Shown here: positions 23,515-34,689 of the stretch, in pieces | Layout of the letters: each line of letters begins with the position of its first letter | How positions within the stretch are numbered: the stretch's first letter is position 1 | Assembly: GCF_000283155.1 (NCBI RefSeq) | Contig: NW_004454197.1 | Location: 15,128,608 to 15,192,607, forward strand | Reading direction: 5' to 3' | Length of the DNA stretch: 64,000 nt | From: Ceratotherium simum simum | Lineage: Eukaryota; Chordata; Mammalia; Perissodactyla; Rhinocerotidae | Notes under the pieces: generated by a model | The model's database searches: none | The model's input: the letters and a program-made list of their open reading frames with translations, nothing else | Told to the model about the DNA's origin: nothing | Program-made: the position numbers and the translations under genes

Positions 23515-23692
23515 ACAGCGCTTGTCACCCTTTAAGGTGTGGGCCAATTACCTGGGGGAATCCTGTTAAAGTGCAGGTTCTGATTCAGTGGAGTTGGGGA
23601 CAGGGATTCTGCATTCCCAACAAGCTTCCAGGGTATGCCTGTGTTGCCAACTGGTGATCACTCTTTGAGAGCAAGAATTTAACTCTACTAAG
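23515..23692 (+). repeat. MER5A-like hAT element
   Basis: CAGCGCTTGTCACCCTTTAAGGTGTGGGCCAATTACCTGGGGGAATCCTG … CACTCTTTGAGAGCAAG follows the MER5A layout, with imperfect inverted ends. Short, non-coding and old. Confidence 0.7.
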
Positions 23693-24760
23693 TTAAATTA
23701 CTTAACACAACTACCACATAAAAAACCCCTAAAAGGGCTCCACAGATTGTCTATTTCTTTAAAAAATTAACTCTTCCACATCAGCTTCATGCAGAGTCAC
23801 TGACCCAGCCAAGTGCCCAGCACCAGCCAGGCCAGAGCATAAAGAATACATCCTTTGCTCCTGGTGGGTTCACAGCACTCTTCTGCAGGAAATCTTGCAA
23901 TTGTCTCTCCACCACTTTTGGCTTTTTGATCTTAGCCTTTGCCTCTGATGATAATCACCCCTTAATTAGCACCCTCCACCATGTCATCTAAATAATTATA
24001 CTAAGTGCAGCTTGCACTTCTGCGGCAATCTTCAAATGAACTGATAAAACAAGATCTTATGCAGATTTTTTAAAAAGACAAAACTGACTCAAATAAATGT
24101 CATGCACATACCACCTACAGTGGAATACACAGACCTGTTATAACTTCCATTCATGTAAGCTACCAAAGAGTTGATTTATTTTGAAACAGTCAAGAGAAAG
24201 TACTGGTATGATATTTGGGAAATCGTAACTGTCGGAATATAAAATTTGCAAGCAGTCACGCAAAGGTAAAACTATTCAACCACGCTAAAATCCACCTTAA
24301 ATGCCTATTGGGAAGGGCTGCAGAATGTCTGAATTATTTTTTCTTTATTCGGAGTTACCTGAATATATTGAAGGAACTTGGTACCCTCTGGGTGCAAAGT
24401 AAATATCCAGTTGTGGAAGAAGGGGCAGGCTTCTCACTGAAAGCAATCAGTAGTTTTCTAATTTCCCAGGTGGATCTCTATTAACCACCCACCAAACAGC
24501 AGGGCCGTCCTAGCCTGATGAATCATGCACCTCTCTTAGGACAAACCGATTGTGTTACTCGTTAGAATGCCGTTTTCCCACTGCAGCCTTAAAAAAACAC
24601 AAAAAATAGAAAAGAAACACACAAAAAACCAACTTTCCAACTGTCTGGATAGGTAATACATTAACCCGGAAAAAACCTCCAACAGCAAAAAAGAGTGTAC
24701 AGCAAAAAATAAATACTCTTTCCTCCTATCATCTCCCACCTCCCTATCCTCCCTAGAGAT
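23693..24760. other. intergenic gap, nothing recognised
   Basis: AT-rich sequence between the MER5A-like element and the L1 relic upstream of WAPL. No exon-like frame or RNA gene seen. Confidence 0.5.
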
Positions 24761-24764
24761 AATC

Positions 24765-25060
24765 ACTGGTTTATTTCCTTAAACTTTTTATTATGGAAAA
24801 TTTGAAAAATACAAGTAGAGAGACTGGATGGAATAATGAGCCCGTGTGCACGCATCACGCAGCATCAATAACGAAAAACATCTCGCTGGCTTGCATTATT
24901 CTCGCTCGCCCAGTTTTTGTAGAAGTTTAAATCCCAGACACCAGATCATTTTACCCGTCAAAACTTTAGTATGTCTTTTTTTTTTTTAACCACATTACCG
25001 TTATCACACCCAACAAGGTTAACGATAAATTCCTTAATACCATCCAGTCTTCTCCGGGTC
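24765..25060 (-). repeat. old L1ME-like 3' fragment, antisense
   Basis: The plus strand carries TTTTTATTATGGAAAATTTGAAAAATACAAGTAGAGAGACTGGATGGAATAATGAGC and later CCAGACACCAGATCATTTTACCCGTCAAAACTTTAGTATG, typical of L1ME ends. It borders the WAPL CpG island, so it limits the upstream side of the promoter. Confidence 0.6.
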
Positions 25061-25129
25061 ACTTTTAACTGGTGCAGAACAGAAGGAAGGAGGACCACGA
25101 AGGTAAGGGCCAAGGGGTTGAAGGCGGCA

Positions 25130-26560
25130 CATTAAAGATCCGGGGCTGACATCGCTTGCGGCCCCCGCCGTCGCCCAGCACCCTGGGCCTTCGAGGTCCC
25201 GCCGCCGTTACCTGCGCCGGGCCAGCACTGGCCAGGCCGGGTCGAGGGCGGCTCCGAGCCGCGAGCTCCCCGCCTCCCCGGTCCCGGGCGGCGGCCCCAG
25301 CAGGCCTGGCGCAGCTGCACAACCCACCGTCCCTAGACACCGGCGGGTCCCTGGAGGGGAAACGATTGACACAGCTGCCTGCACTGCGCCCCCGGCCTTC
25401 CCCCGCTGCACCTGCGTCTCCCGGCGGGGCCGGGAACTGGAACTGGCTCCCGGGCCCGGACGGGCCAGGCCCGCCGCCAACACTCCTCCCGCCGCCCGCT
25501 CCCGCGCCCAGCTCTCGACACCTCGACCTCCCGGACGCTGACTACAAGTCCCGTCGGTCCCCGCGGCCGGGCCAATGGCGGGCGCCAGAGCATGCGGGGC
25601 GCGGCGCCTGCGCGGCGGTTTGAGTAAGCGGCCGCGCGATTGGCTGCGGGGTCGGGCGGCCGCGCGGGGCCTGTGGGAAGCGGAGTGACGGAGCGAGCGG
25701 CTGTTGGAGGAAGGAGGTGGGGGCCGGGAGCGCAAATGGCGTTGAGATGGTTCAGGGCCCTGTTCAAACTCCAGCGCTGACCATTCACTGGCGGAAGCGG
25801 CGGCGCTGGAGGCGGCGGCGGCCCAGCGGGGGCACGTAGCGGACTCCGGTACCGGCTCCGGCGGCAGCGGCCAGGGAGGCCTAGGCCCGGGCCCGGGCGG
25901 CGGCGCTCCAGGCGGGGAGGGAAGTTGCGGTGCCGCCGCTCCTCCCCCCTCCACCGGTTTCCTATTTACCGAGAGCTGAGTCGCGGGTTCTGACGGTGGC
26001 GGAGCCTCTTGCCGTCCTTCGTGCAGCGGCCGGCCCTGTGCTCCCGCCCGTCCGGGGGCCGCTGGGAGCGGGAGAGGCGGAGGCGGCCCGAGGCCAGAGC
26101 ACCCGCCAGGCGCCGAGGGTAAGTGAGGTCTCGGGCGGCCGCCTAGGCCCGGAGCGAGCCCGCGCGGGCGGGGGAGGCAGGGGTCTGGGCGGGTAATGGG
26201 GGTCTTGCTATTCCACCCGCCGGCCTTTAAGGAAGCTGGACAGGGGTACGCCCTGAGGAACTCCCCTTTTCCTCTTTTATTTTCCTTTTTGCTGAGTTCT
26301 CTGCGGGCGGCTGCTGATTTACTTCCCTCCCCAGGCGCGGTCTAGTGTGCTGGTTTCAGCTCCGAGTCCTCTGCCGTCGCTTTTTCCGGCCCTGGCTGCC
26401 GCCGAGGCCTTCCACTGCTCAGGGGACTCGGTGGCAGAGGCTTCCGGGGCGTCGGGAGCAACATCCCTTTCCTCGGCGGTGGGGGTGGGGAGGGGAAAAG
26501 TTGCGTGAGCTTCCAGCCGGAGGGGGCCGCCTCTCCCGCGCCGGCCACCCCCAGGTGAGG
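25130..26560 (+). promoter_or_regulatory. WAPL: WAPL CpG-island promoter
   Basis: A dense CpG block starts about 0.6 kb upstream of the inferred start and covers exon 1 and the start of intron 1. There is no clear TATA box, as in housekeeping promoters. Motifs in order: ACTACAAGTCCC at 25,541-25,552 (left half of a ZNF143/THAP11-type site), CCAAT at 25,572, an NRF1-like GCGCCTGCGC at 25,604-25,613, an inverted CCAAT (ATTGG) at 25,639-25,643 and a YY1-like CAAATGGCG at 25,733-25,741. YY1 sites of this kind often lie just downstream of the start, which would place initiation at about 25,700-25,730. Motifs are read by eye. Confidence 0.8.
25710..26118 (+). other. WAPL: WAPL exon 1 (5' UTR)
   Basis: Non-coding first exon. 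The 3' border is supported by a strong donor AGG|GTAAGT with GT at 26,119-26,120. The 5' border is inferred from promoter motifs and could lie 100-200 bases away. If transcription starts upstream of 25,736, the leader contains a 14-codon upstream frame (ATG 25,736, stop 25,778). A second good donor, CAG|GTGAGG at 26,555-26,556, could give a longer exon 1. Confidence 0.6.
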
Positions 26561-26939
26561 ATTTCTGGGCGGTGAGGTTGGCCCTTTCTGGCCTTCGTTC
26601 TTTAATGAGAGCCCCTAAGCTCTTGGGGATCCGAAAGACGCTAGATTCGGGTGGGGGTTGTGTGTGAGGACTTTTTATCCCAGCGGACTTCCCTGAAAAT
26701 GCGACCTGGCTTTGGCTGAGCCAAAGGCCAAGCTAAGACCGAAAAGACTTAGTTGTGAATCAGTCTTTCCTTTTTAATTAGGGTAGTCTTTGGAGTTTGA
26801 AGCCTGAGCAAGACGGCCTGTGTGCTTGAAATATACATAAAATTTAATGTCAAATTTGCACACCTATTTTTTAATTTATACATACTTTATACTCTGGGGT
26901 TTGATAATGCCATCACAATAGTCTGTCTAGTGACTTTCA

Positions 26940-27200
26940 AAAAAACACATTGTGGAAAACTATAAAGGAGATCAGAAGTAGGAGATATAATGAGCTCCCA
27001 TGTACTCATCGCTCAGGTTCAACAGTTATTAACTCTTAACCAAATTTTTCTCATCTACACACTTCCCATTTCACACCCCTTAAAGTTAGAGAATCGCTGA
27101 CATTATTTCATTATTTCATTATATATTGGTAAAAGGCATGGACTCTTAAAAAAGTAAGCATGATCTTCTTATCGCTTAAAATAATTAACTCCTTAACATC
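26940..27200 (-). repeat. old L1ME-like fragment, antisense
   Basis: ACTATAAAGGAGATCAGAAGTAGGAGATATAATGAGCTCCCATGTACTCATCGCTCAGGTTCAACAGTTATTAACTC and the later ATAATTAACTCCTTAACATC are typical of the antisense L1ME 3' end. It is related to the fragment at 24,765-25,060. Confidence 0.65.
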
Positions 27201-27782
27201 TGCAGAGTTTTCAGCTTGCAACAGTGAATGCTTTGTGGTTCTAGGACCATTTTTACAGTGAGTTTTTCTGGTGTGGGCCTAAAGGAGCTCAAGTCTAGAT
27301 TTTTGATTTGGCCTTTAGTCAGCATTTTTAGGTGATTATCCTGTAAGTGTATTCAAAACGTTCCAGGTTTACTGGTGTATATGTAAATGTAGGTCTTCAG
27401 ATCAGGGCTTTACATTCTTGGAGAAATGAAGAGATATGACTTTATTTTTTTGTTCTTGTAGCTGCCAAATATGTTTAGTTTTCTTTAGGCTATGCTTAAG
27501 AAAGACAGTAAGATTCTTGTGAAAATCAACAGTAGAAGGGGAAATAGATCTCCCTTAGGAAAAAGTTTTGTGACGTGTTAAAAGGTCTTCAAACAATTTC
27601 TCTTAATGCAGATGTGTATGATGACTAAATTTATTATTATTTTGTGAAATTAGAATTAGCTTCTAACCAGACATATGAGGGGAAAATGCTCCACTGAATG
27701 TATATAAAACTAAGTTTATAGTAATTCACTATGAATTGCAAGAATTTAAGTTAATAAAGGGAAAATATTTAAAGTATAGATA

Positions 27783-28065
27783 AAAACATTCAGAAGTAGG
27801 GCCAGCCCGGTGGTGCAAGCGGTTAAGTGCGTACGTTTCGCTGCGGCGGCCCGGGGTTCGCCGGTTCGGATCCCGGGTGCGCACCGACGCACCGCTTGTG
27901 AAGCCATGCTGTGGCGGCCTCCCATATAAAGTGGAGGAAGATGGGCATGGATGTTAGCCCAGGGCCAGTCTTCCTCAGCAAAAAAGAGGAGGATTGGCGT
28001 TGGATGTTAGCTCAGGGCTGGTCCTCCTCACAAAAAAAAAAAAAACAAAAAAACATTCAAAAGTA
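27783..28065 (+). mobile_element. ERE2-type SINE in WAPL intron 1
   Basis: The SINE starts at 27,799 (GGGCCAGCCCGGTGGTGCAAGCGGTTAAG) and has a GGTTCGGATCCCGGG B-box, CATATAAAGTGGAGGAAGATGGGCATGG, two GTTAGCTCAGGGC blocks and an A-rich tail. The duplication AAAACATTCAGAAGTA (27,783-27,798) recurs with one change at 28,050-28,065. It is in sense with WAPL. Confidence 0.95.
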
Positions 28066-29147
28066 TAAGTCAAATATCATTCCAATTGTATTGTAAATTT
28101 CAAAGGATGCAGACTTTTTCCAAGTCCCTAGGCAATTGTTCATTTTTTTCTAGTTATAGTTAATGTGTTGATATTTAAACTCTAGAAGGTCAAAGTAGAA
28201 GAAATGGGTAGGGATTGCTAGTGTTGGAAAAGTACTGTAACTTGTTTGACTCTTTTGATTTACTGTCCTGAAAATTTTTTTTGTCCTAGTTATTATTATG
28301 TAGATAAATCAGGTGAATCAATTTATCTTTTATAAAGTGAAGAGGAAAATAAAGTTATATGTTTCTGTTGCTTCATTTAATAATCCGTGGACCAGTGTAG
28401 TATGCTGCAGTTCACCAGCTCCAGAACATGTCACTCAGCAAATGAGCACAGCACTATAGGGACAAGGAAGACAAAATAAGTATGGTTTCTTGCGCTTAGG
28501 GAGATGACTAAGTAAGTAAGATTTTTGAAGTCACAGTTCAGATTACATCAGTCCAAGAATCAGAATCTTTAAGGTTGGGTTAAAAGCTGCAGGTTCTAAT
28601 ACATGAGAAAGTAGCACCATTTTTCTGGTGTTTTTTTTCCCTTACGTGAGTAAGTGCTCTGAAATTTCAAAGAACTAAATTTAGTCAATTACTTGATGTT
28701 TCTGAGATCTTGAAAAAGTTAACATTTTGTGCTTAAGATTTTATATTAAGGGAAATTACCCTATTCAGATTATTTTTTTAAGGTAAAAGTGATGTTTATG
28801 AGAATAGTAAGTAGATTCATGTGAAACTTTAAAAAAAAATTGATGTTCTGTAAGTTACTTTTGTGGATGCTGTATTATTAGTCGTTATGCTTTCTCACTT
28901 TGTAGATAGCGTGTGAATATGTAGTCACTGTAAAAAAAAAGTTGACATTTGGAAGTATATAGGGTAAAAAATGACCCTCTCTCTGTACACCCCCTCCCCA
29001 TATTTATTGAACCATTCTTAAAGATTTGTATGTTGAATGTTGAAAAGCCACATGGGGAGAATCCCTGGGTTCTTATGTTTATATTCAGTGTTAACACTTG
29101 TTAGGTATTTGGTGATTATTTATTTTCTTACATTTTTTTTTCCACAG

Positions 29148-29668
29148 AGAATATGAAACAGGTGTCAAAATGACATCCAGATTTGGGAAAACATACAGTA
29201 GGAAAGGAGGAAATGGCAGTTCAAAATTTGATGAAGTCTTTTCCAACAAACGGACCACCCTTAGCACAAAATGGGGAGAGACTACGTTTATGGCTAAATT
29301 AGGACAGAAGAGGCCCAATTTCAAACCAGATATCCAAGAAATTCCGAAGAAACCTAAGGTAGAAGAAGAAAATACTGGAGATCCTTTTGGATTTGATAGT
29401 GATGATGAGTCTTTACCAGTTTCTTCAAAGAGTTTAGCCCAGGGTAAGGGCTCCTCTTATTCAGAATCTAGCGAAGCTGCTCAGCTGGAAGACGTGACTT
29501 CTGTACTTGAAGCTAATAGCAAAATTAGTCATGCAGTGGGTGAAGACAGTGTTGTATCTGATAAATGCTTACATTTGGAGGATACTTTGCTTGGGAAAGA
29601 AAAGAGCACAAACCGAATCTTAGAAGAAGATGCAAGCAAAAGTAGCTGTGCTAAATTAATGACTTCAG
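29148..29668 (+). CDS. WAPL: WAPL exon 2: 5' UTR end and codons 1-166
   Basis: WAPL binds PDS5 and cohesin in the nucleus and releases cohesin from chromatin, opposing sororin and limiting DNA-loop size. The acceptor AG is at 29,146-29,147, so the exon carries 22 bases of leader and the ATG at 29,170 (A at -3). The protein starts [20 protein letters not shown], which I recognise as the WAPL N-terminus. Its YSR motif (residues 9-11) is in the segment known to contact PDS5. The first FGF motif is F73-G74-F75 within [10 protein letters not shown]; such motifs dock on PDS5 and the SA-RAD21 surface. The rest is Ser/Glu-rich and probably disordered. The donor CAG|GTAAGT (GT at 29,669) leaves a phase-1 codon that joins to exon 3 as Asp. 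There are no frame breaks. Confidence 0.95.
29153..29173 (+). CDS. six-codon upstream ORF overlapping the WAPL start
   Basis: ATG at 29,153 opens MKQVSK and stops at TGA 29,171-29,173. That stop shares bases with the WAPL ATG (29,170-29,172), giving the overlap ATGA. The upstream frame is +2 relative to WAPL and also has A at -3. Ribosomes that initiate upstream would terminate exactly on the main start, an arrangement compatible with termination-reinitiation or with dampening of WAPL synthesis. Presence in the mRNA depends on exon 2 being spliced as called. Translation is not shown by sequence alone. Confidence 0.5.
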   Translation: MKQVSK

Positions 29669-30854
29669 GTAAGTTTTGATTTTGTTTATTCTGAGCCAAG
29701 AAAGCTTTGTGTAAGCCATTTAGTTAAATGATTTAAATTCTAAAATGTTAATACTTCTTGGGTTTTCTTTCTGCATTTAAGATTAATGGAGACTATAGAT
29801 GATTTTATAGAAGAGATTTAAGAACTAGAAAGAAACCAGTTGGAGGTTGAAATTTTACTAAACAACTTGGATATTAATGTTTCCAGACTATTAACTCATG
29901 GTGCATTTTGGGAACAGCCTTTCATAAATCCCTAACTCTGATTCCAGTAAGAAGCATTTCTTTTTGTTGTGTTAGGATTACACAGCTTCTCATTTCTCTT
30001 ACTGTGGAGCATTTGGATGATTACTGATAATGAAAATGAGATGAGCATTTACAATGAGGATTAGTTTTAGGAGTGTTAGACTTTCCTCCAAAAGTAGTTT
30101 AGAAAGATTAAGGAGGAATTGAGTGGAAACATAGAAGAATTGAACTTTATTGCAAATTGAGATTAGTTTGGAGTCTGTTTGGTGCCCATAGCAACTTGTA
30201 TTACTAGATTTTAATCCACAAAACCAGTTGTATTTTTAAAATGTCAATTTGTAAATCTGGCATCTAGTGTTCATTCCTAAAATAATATATTTTACCAGTT
30301 GTACCCATACTCCTTTTTTAAACGATTTGAGACTTATTATAAGTGAATAAAAGTGCAATTAACTGAAAAGACTGAAAAGCTGAGATTGGAGGTCGCAGGG
30401 GGAAATAGGCCAAGGATGGCGCTGTAGTTGAAAACAAATCCTAGTTCTTGACTTCTTGGCAAAGTTTATTGATGCGAAAGGTTATATAGGTCTCATATTT
30501 TGAAAGGAAGTAAAGACAGAACTTTCCTAGTACTGAATTCTTAAGAGGAATTTGTTCTTTGGAGGTTTAATATAAGGCACCCCAAACAGTATGATAAAAG
30601 ACTTTGCCTTGCCTAGTTTTACTAAAAATGCTGAACATTTTTCACTTTTTCTCACCCTTGGGTGAGAGGATGAGCCAGCTGTTATTGTCATTCCCTTGAT
30701 CCTCCTGGTTAATTCTGATTTGGCTGTCCTTATGCTATGCCCACATTTCTCCTGAAGTATTGTTCATAACTTAAGGTTAGCTTAAATTTTCATTAAAAAA
30801 AATAAACAACATAAAAACTGTTTCTCAGATCAGCTCCTAAAAGTGTATTATAAT

Positions 30855-31045
30855 CATAGAACTGTTGAGCCAAAATGAACTTTAACTCAGCTCTCCTCAT
30901 TTTATAGATGAAGCTCAAAGAGGTCAAGTTACTGTCCAAGGTCAGCTAGTGGCAGAATTGGAATGAGATTCATTTATTGATTTTCAGCATGTTGAGCACC
31001 TACTGTGTGTCCTCCACTGTGCTAGGCTCTGGGACTGCTGTTTCA
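30855..31045 (-). repeat. MIR plus L2-like end
   Basis: CTCATTTTATAGATGAAGCTCAAAGAGGTCAAGTTACTGTCCAAGGTCAGCTAGTGGCAGAATTGGAATGAGATTC is MIR in reverse. It is followed by an L2-like TTGAGCACCTACTGTGTGTCCTCCACTGTGCTAGGCTCTGGGACTG. Confidence 0.75.
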
Positions 31046-32582
31046 CTTCAGTTATCTAGTGTTCTTTCTGTCATATCTTGTTGTCCTCTGATAGTTACTC
31101 CACAATGTGGGGCAGATAGGCTGAAGGAAGATGAGGCTGGGGAAGTGGTGAAACTGGTCAAGGAACGCAGACACAGATGTCTCCAAGTGCTGTCTTTTGG
31201 AGAATAGGGCATCATTGGCAGTCAGATGGTATCAGTAGGATGAATGTTTAGGTGGAAGGATAACAGGAACTTGGAAGGAAGTTAGATATTCATAGGCAGC
31301 AATTGCTTATATGGCTTTGCTGAAGTTACGTCTATATATGTCCATATGGCCATTTGAAGTTGTTTGGTGGGAACTGGAAACAGTTTTCTGTGGAAATGAG
31401 ATATTAGCTTCCCAGTCTAATGTAGCTAAAAGTAGTTCTGGTGCTGATACGCTGAACTGACTGGGAATTCAAATTCCATTATAATGTATACTAAAATACA
31501 GATAATAGACGTTCAAGAACATCTCGTCCCTTGTCCTTTCTCCTTCACAAGGCACCCTTGGTGGGAAGGGAATTGGGGTAGCACTATGAATATTTCTTTT
31601 TTTCTCCTCTCCCTTGGCCCCCCAGAGCTGCAGCAACCCTGGCAGCCCCCAGTAGGATAAGAAGGAAACTTTAAGGGAGTGCTTTTAATTCTCATGGTGG
31701 TAGTATCCTAATTTGTTCTTATAAACCATTTATAAGTTCATATGTTTTTTGTAAGTTGGTTATAGTTCTGGGAATACTTCTTTATGTGATGACCTTCCGT
31801 TTCTTTGCCTCTCCCCTCTGAAATTTGGGCATTTCCCTCTGTCTAGACTGCTGTTGCATTATGTCTGTGAGATTGTTACTGCCTTTACTCTCATTCAGAA
31901 AGCCTTCTGATTTTAGTTGAATTTTAGAAACTCAAACCTAAGTTTTTGATAAAAGAGGTCTCTAAATCTAAAGTGATTCCTAACCTTTTTTGAATTAGAC
32001 ATCCTTTTGAGAATGATAAGATTTTGGACTTTAGATGAAAGTGCTTGTGCACCTACTTAGGTCAGAGAAGTCTCAGAAATCCTTTGCAGGTCATGTGCAG
32101 GCATGTTATTGAAGAACCTTCGAGAAATTTTATGATCAAGCTTGTTCGAAGTGCACAAGTTCCACAGAACCTTACCAGTGGAATGTTCCAGCTCATTCAG
32201 ACCATTTTTCACTGTAGAATTACATCACATCAGTGAAAAGGGCTTATCCCAGCTCAAACGTATTATATCATTTCTCTTGGCGTTAAGTTTTAAAGTGCAC
32301 CCCTTTCTCTACAGGGGAATATGTGGTTAAATTAAAATTTAGGTACTATTAAAATTCTTTGTTTTAAATATTTTATACCGGATAGTACTTTTAAAAATTG
32401 TGGCTTATTTGAAGAGGAAACTCAGAATGAGGTCATGATAAAACATATAATGGTTGCCGTTTTCCAAATAGATGCTTGATGGGTAAGGGAACCAGAAGCA
32501 AGATTACAAATTGTGAATGAGAACTGCAAGGAAGGATTGAGTTGCTAAAATGTCCTAACTCTGGATTAAAAAAAAAAAAATG

Positions 32583-32835
32583 TGGGGTCTGCCCGGTGGT
32601 GGTGAAGTTTGCACTCTGCTTCGGTGGTCTGGGGTTCGCAGGTTCGGATCCCAGGCGTGGACCTATGCACCGCTCATCAAGCCCTGCTGTGGCAGCATCC
32701 TGTATACAAAATAGAGGAAGATGGGCACAGATTAGTTAGCTCAGGGCCAGTCTTCCTCAGCAAAAAACGAGGAAGATTGGCAATGGATGTTAGCTCATGG
32801 CCAATCTCCCTCACCCAAAAAAAACCCAAAAAACT
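32583..32835 (+). mobile_element. ERE3-like SINE
   Basis: GGGGTCTGCCCGGTGGTGGTGAAGTTTGCACTCTGCTTCGGTGGTCTGGGGTTCGCAGGTTCGGATCCC, then GTATACAAAATAGAGGAAGATGGGCAC and two GTTAGCTCA blocks. The head is shortened around the A box (TAGTGGTTAAG region missing). It is in sense with WAPL. Confidence 0.9.
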
Positions 32836-32879
32836 TTTAACAGCTTCAGTGGTTGTCAGTAAATGGCAAATCTTGTTTC

Positions 32880-33000
32880 ATCTGTACTCACCTATTCTCT
32901 CCACCTCCCATCCTCTACCCCCTGGATTATTTTAAAGCAAATTCAAGATTTACTATTTTATCTGCAAATACTTGAGTAGCAGTTAATATTAAAGCCATTG
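32880..33000 (-). repeat. old L1ME-like fragment
   Basis: CCTCCCATCCTCTACCCCCTGGATTATTTTAAAGCAAATTCAAGA… resembles the antisense L1ME 3' end also seen at 44,600. Confidence 0.55.
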
Positions 33001-33689
33001 AGTTCACAAACAGGTGTGCCACTTAAAAATGACTGTTAGCAGGACCTAAAGTTTGCCCTTTTAAGAGATCTTGGAATATTCTTTAAAAGTGTGGAATCGA
33101 GGGCTGTGAGCAGTAGGGGTAAAAGAAGGCTTCTCTTGACTTTTATATGAAGCTACTTCCATTTTCTTTGTGCTGTCTGCTGCAGGTTTTTAATCTGAAC
33201 TCTAGAATAAAGTGTGCAAAGACTTATATTTGTACTTGGCACACTTTACTTGCCAGCCAGCTGGGATTCAGTCTACACATCCTGCCAAATATTGAGATAA
33301 CTGCTGCATAGGCTCTTTAATTTGCATGACTGGGTTTGTAGCCAATAAATTTTTTCCATTTGCTTAAAGCTGCACTGAGTATTTGTATAAGTTAGAGGGA
33401 TGTTATTATCAGGAAGTTAAGAACTTTGATTTAAAACTGAAGATAATTTTTAGAAGGGGAAATGAATGGTTCCATTCCTGAAAACTTAAAACTAGGCCAG
33501 GAACTTGTGACCTGAGGTGAGGTTGTCATGTATTTATTGGATAAAAGACAGGTGATTAATGAGGATTATTGAAGAATTCTGAAACTATAGTATCAGCAAG
33601 AGTTACTTGCCTTAATTTAGATATTGAATGTAATTGTTGTGTAGAATACACTTAAGTCTTACTTAAAATCAGCTGCTATCTAAGAAGTG

Positions 33690-33850
33690 GATAAGAGACC
33701 TGTTATTTATTAAGTTCCTACTTTGTGCTGAGCCCTTTGTATATCAGTTGATCCTTAATCACAACTGTGTAAGGCAAGCTTTACTCCCATTTTATAGATA
33801 GTAAAGCACAGTTCAGAGAGGTTGAGTAACTTGAACTATTAAGTGGAAGA
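33690..33850 (-). repeat. MIR
   Basis: TTATTAAGTTCCTACTTTGTGCTGAGCCCTTTGTATATC … CCCATTTTATAGATAGTAAAGCACAGTTCAGAGAGGTTGAGTAACTTG is MIR in reverse orientation. Confidence 0.75.
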
Positions 33851-34689
33851 TCTGAGAAACATCCAGTGTTCTTTTCATACAGTGCTGCTATATTCTGACT
33901 TGAGTGAACTTAATTTTGTTTATTTAAAGCCCTGTGTTTTAAATAACAGACTGTCACTATATGATCAGTTTTATCTTGATGTTGGAAATAACTTTATTTT
34001 GACAAAAAATTATGGATTCCTTCTTGCTGCTATTAAATTTTTCTTTTTAATAAGAATGATGGTCAAACTCCTTAGTACTTAGGGAATAAAACTGACCTTA
34101 TTTTTACGGGTAATAAGTATCTTCTACTTTTTATTTTTTGAAATTCAACAATATGCAAATTATGGGACACTGTAATTTTAATTAAATTTATTTTGTCTTA
34201 AAGTAGAGCTTTAATTTCTTGTAAAAGATTTTCTTAGTGAAGGGAGGATCATTCTCAAGGTTTGAGCAATAACAAAAGTGCAGGTGACCACTAACGAGTT
34301 TCCCCTCAGGTCCAGGTTGAATATCAGCCATGGGGTAGTACATGAAAACTGTAAGCATAGTCTCTGCCCTCTAGCAATAGAGCTGTTGACTTCTGCTGGT
34401 AATGATAAATAAGTGCTTGTAAAGCAATGACAGCACATTTGTGTGATACTTGATGCTTTTCAGAGCATTTTCCATGCGTATTCCATATTCTTAAAATTTA
34501 GAGCCAGATGATACATCATAAATTTTTCTGGTCCAGCCTCTGACTGTTTAGAAAGCAGTCCTCAACTCTTCTCTGGTGGTAGAGAAGGATGAACTTGTTC
34601 ATAGGAAGGTCTTGGGTGTGCCTTCCTTCCAACCATCCAGCTGTTATAGTGTTCCCCGTGTGCTGAATGTTGGGTGTATGTCCATGAAC

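Larger units (their letters stand above)
26119..29147 (+). other. WAPL: WAPL intron 1
   Basis: It runs from the GTAAGT donor to the acceptor TTTTTTTTTCCACAG with AG at 29,146-29,147. The first 450 bases are CpG-rich promoter sequence. It contains an L1ME-like piece (about 26,940-27,200) and one ERE. The rest, including 28,066-29,147, shows nothing I can name. Confidence 0.8.

Noticed and set aside
25208..25954. 248-codon minus-strand open frame (and 151-codon companion) over the WAPL promoter
   Set aside because: Pro/Ala/Arg/Gly-rich, overlapping other open frames in the CpG island, no family resemblance. A divergent transcript may exist but no protein is supported.
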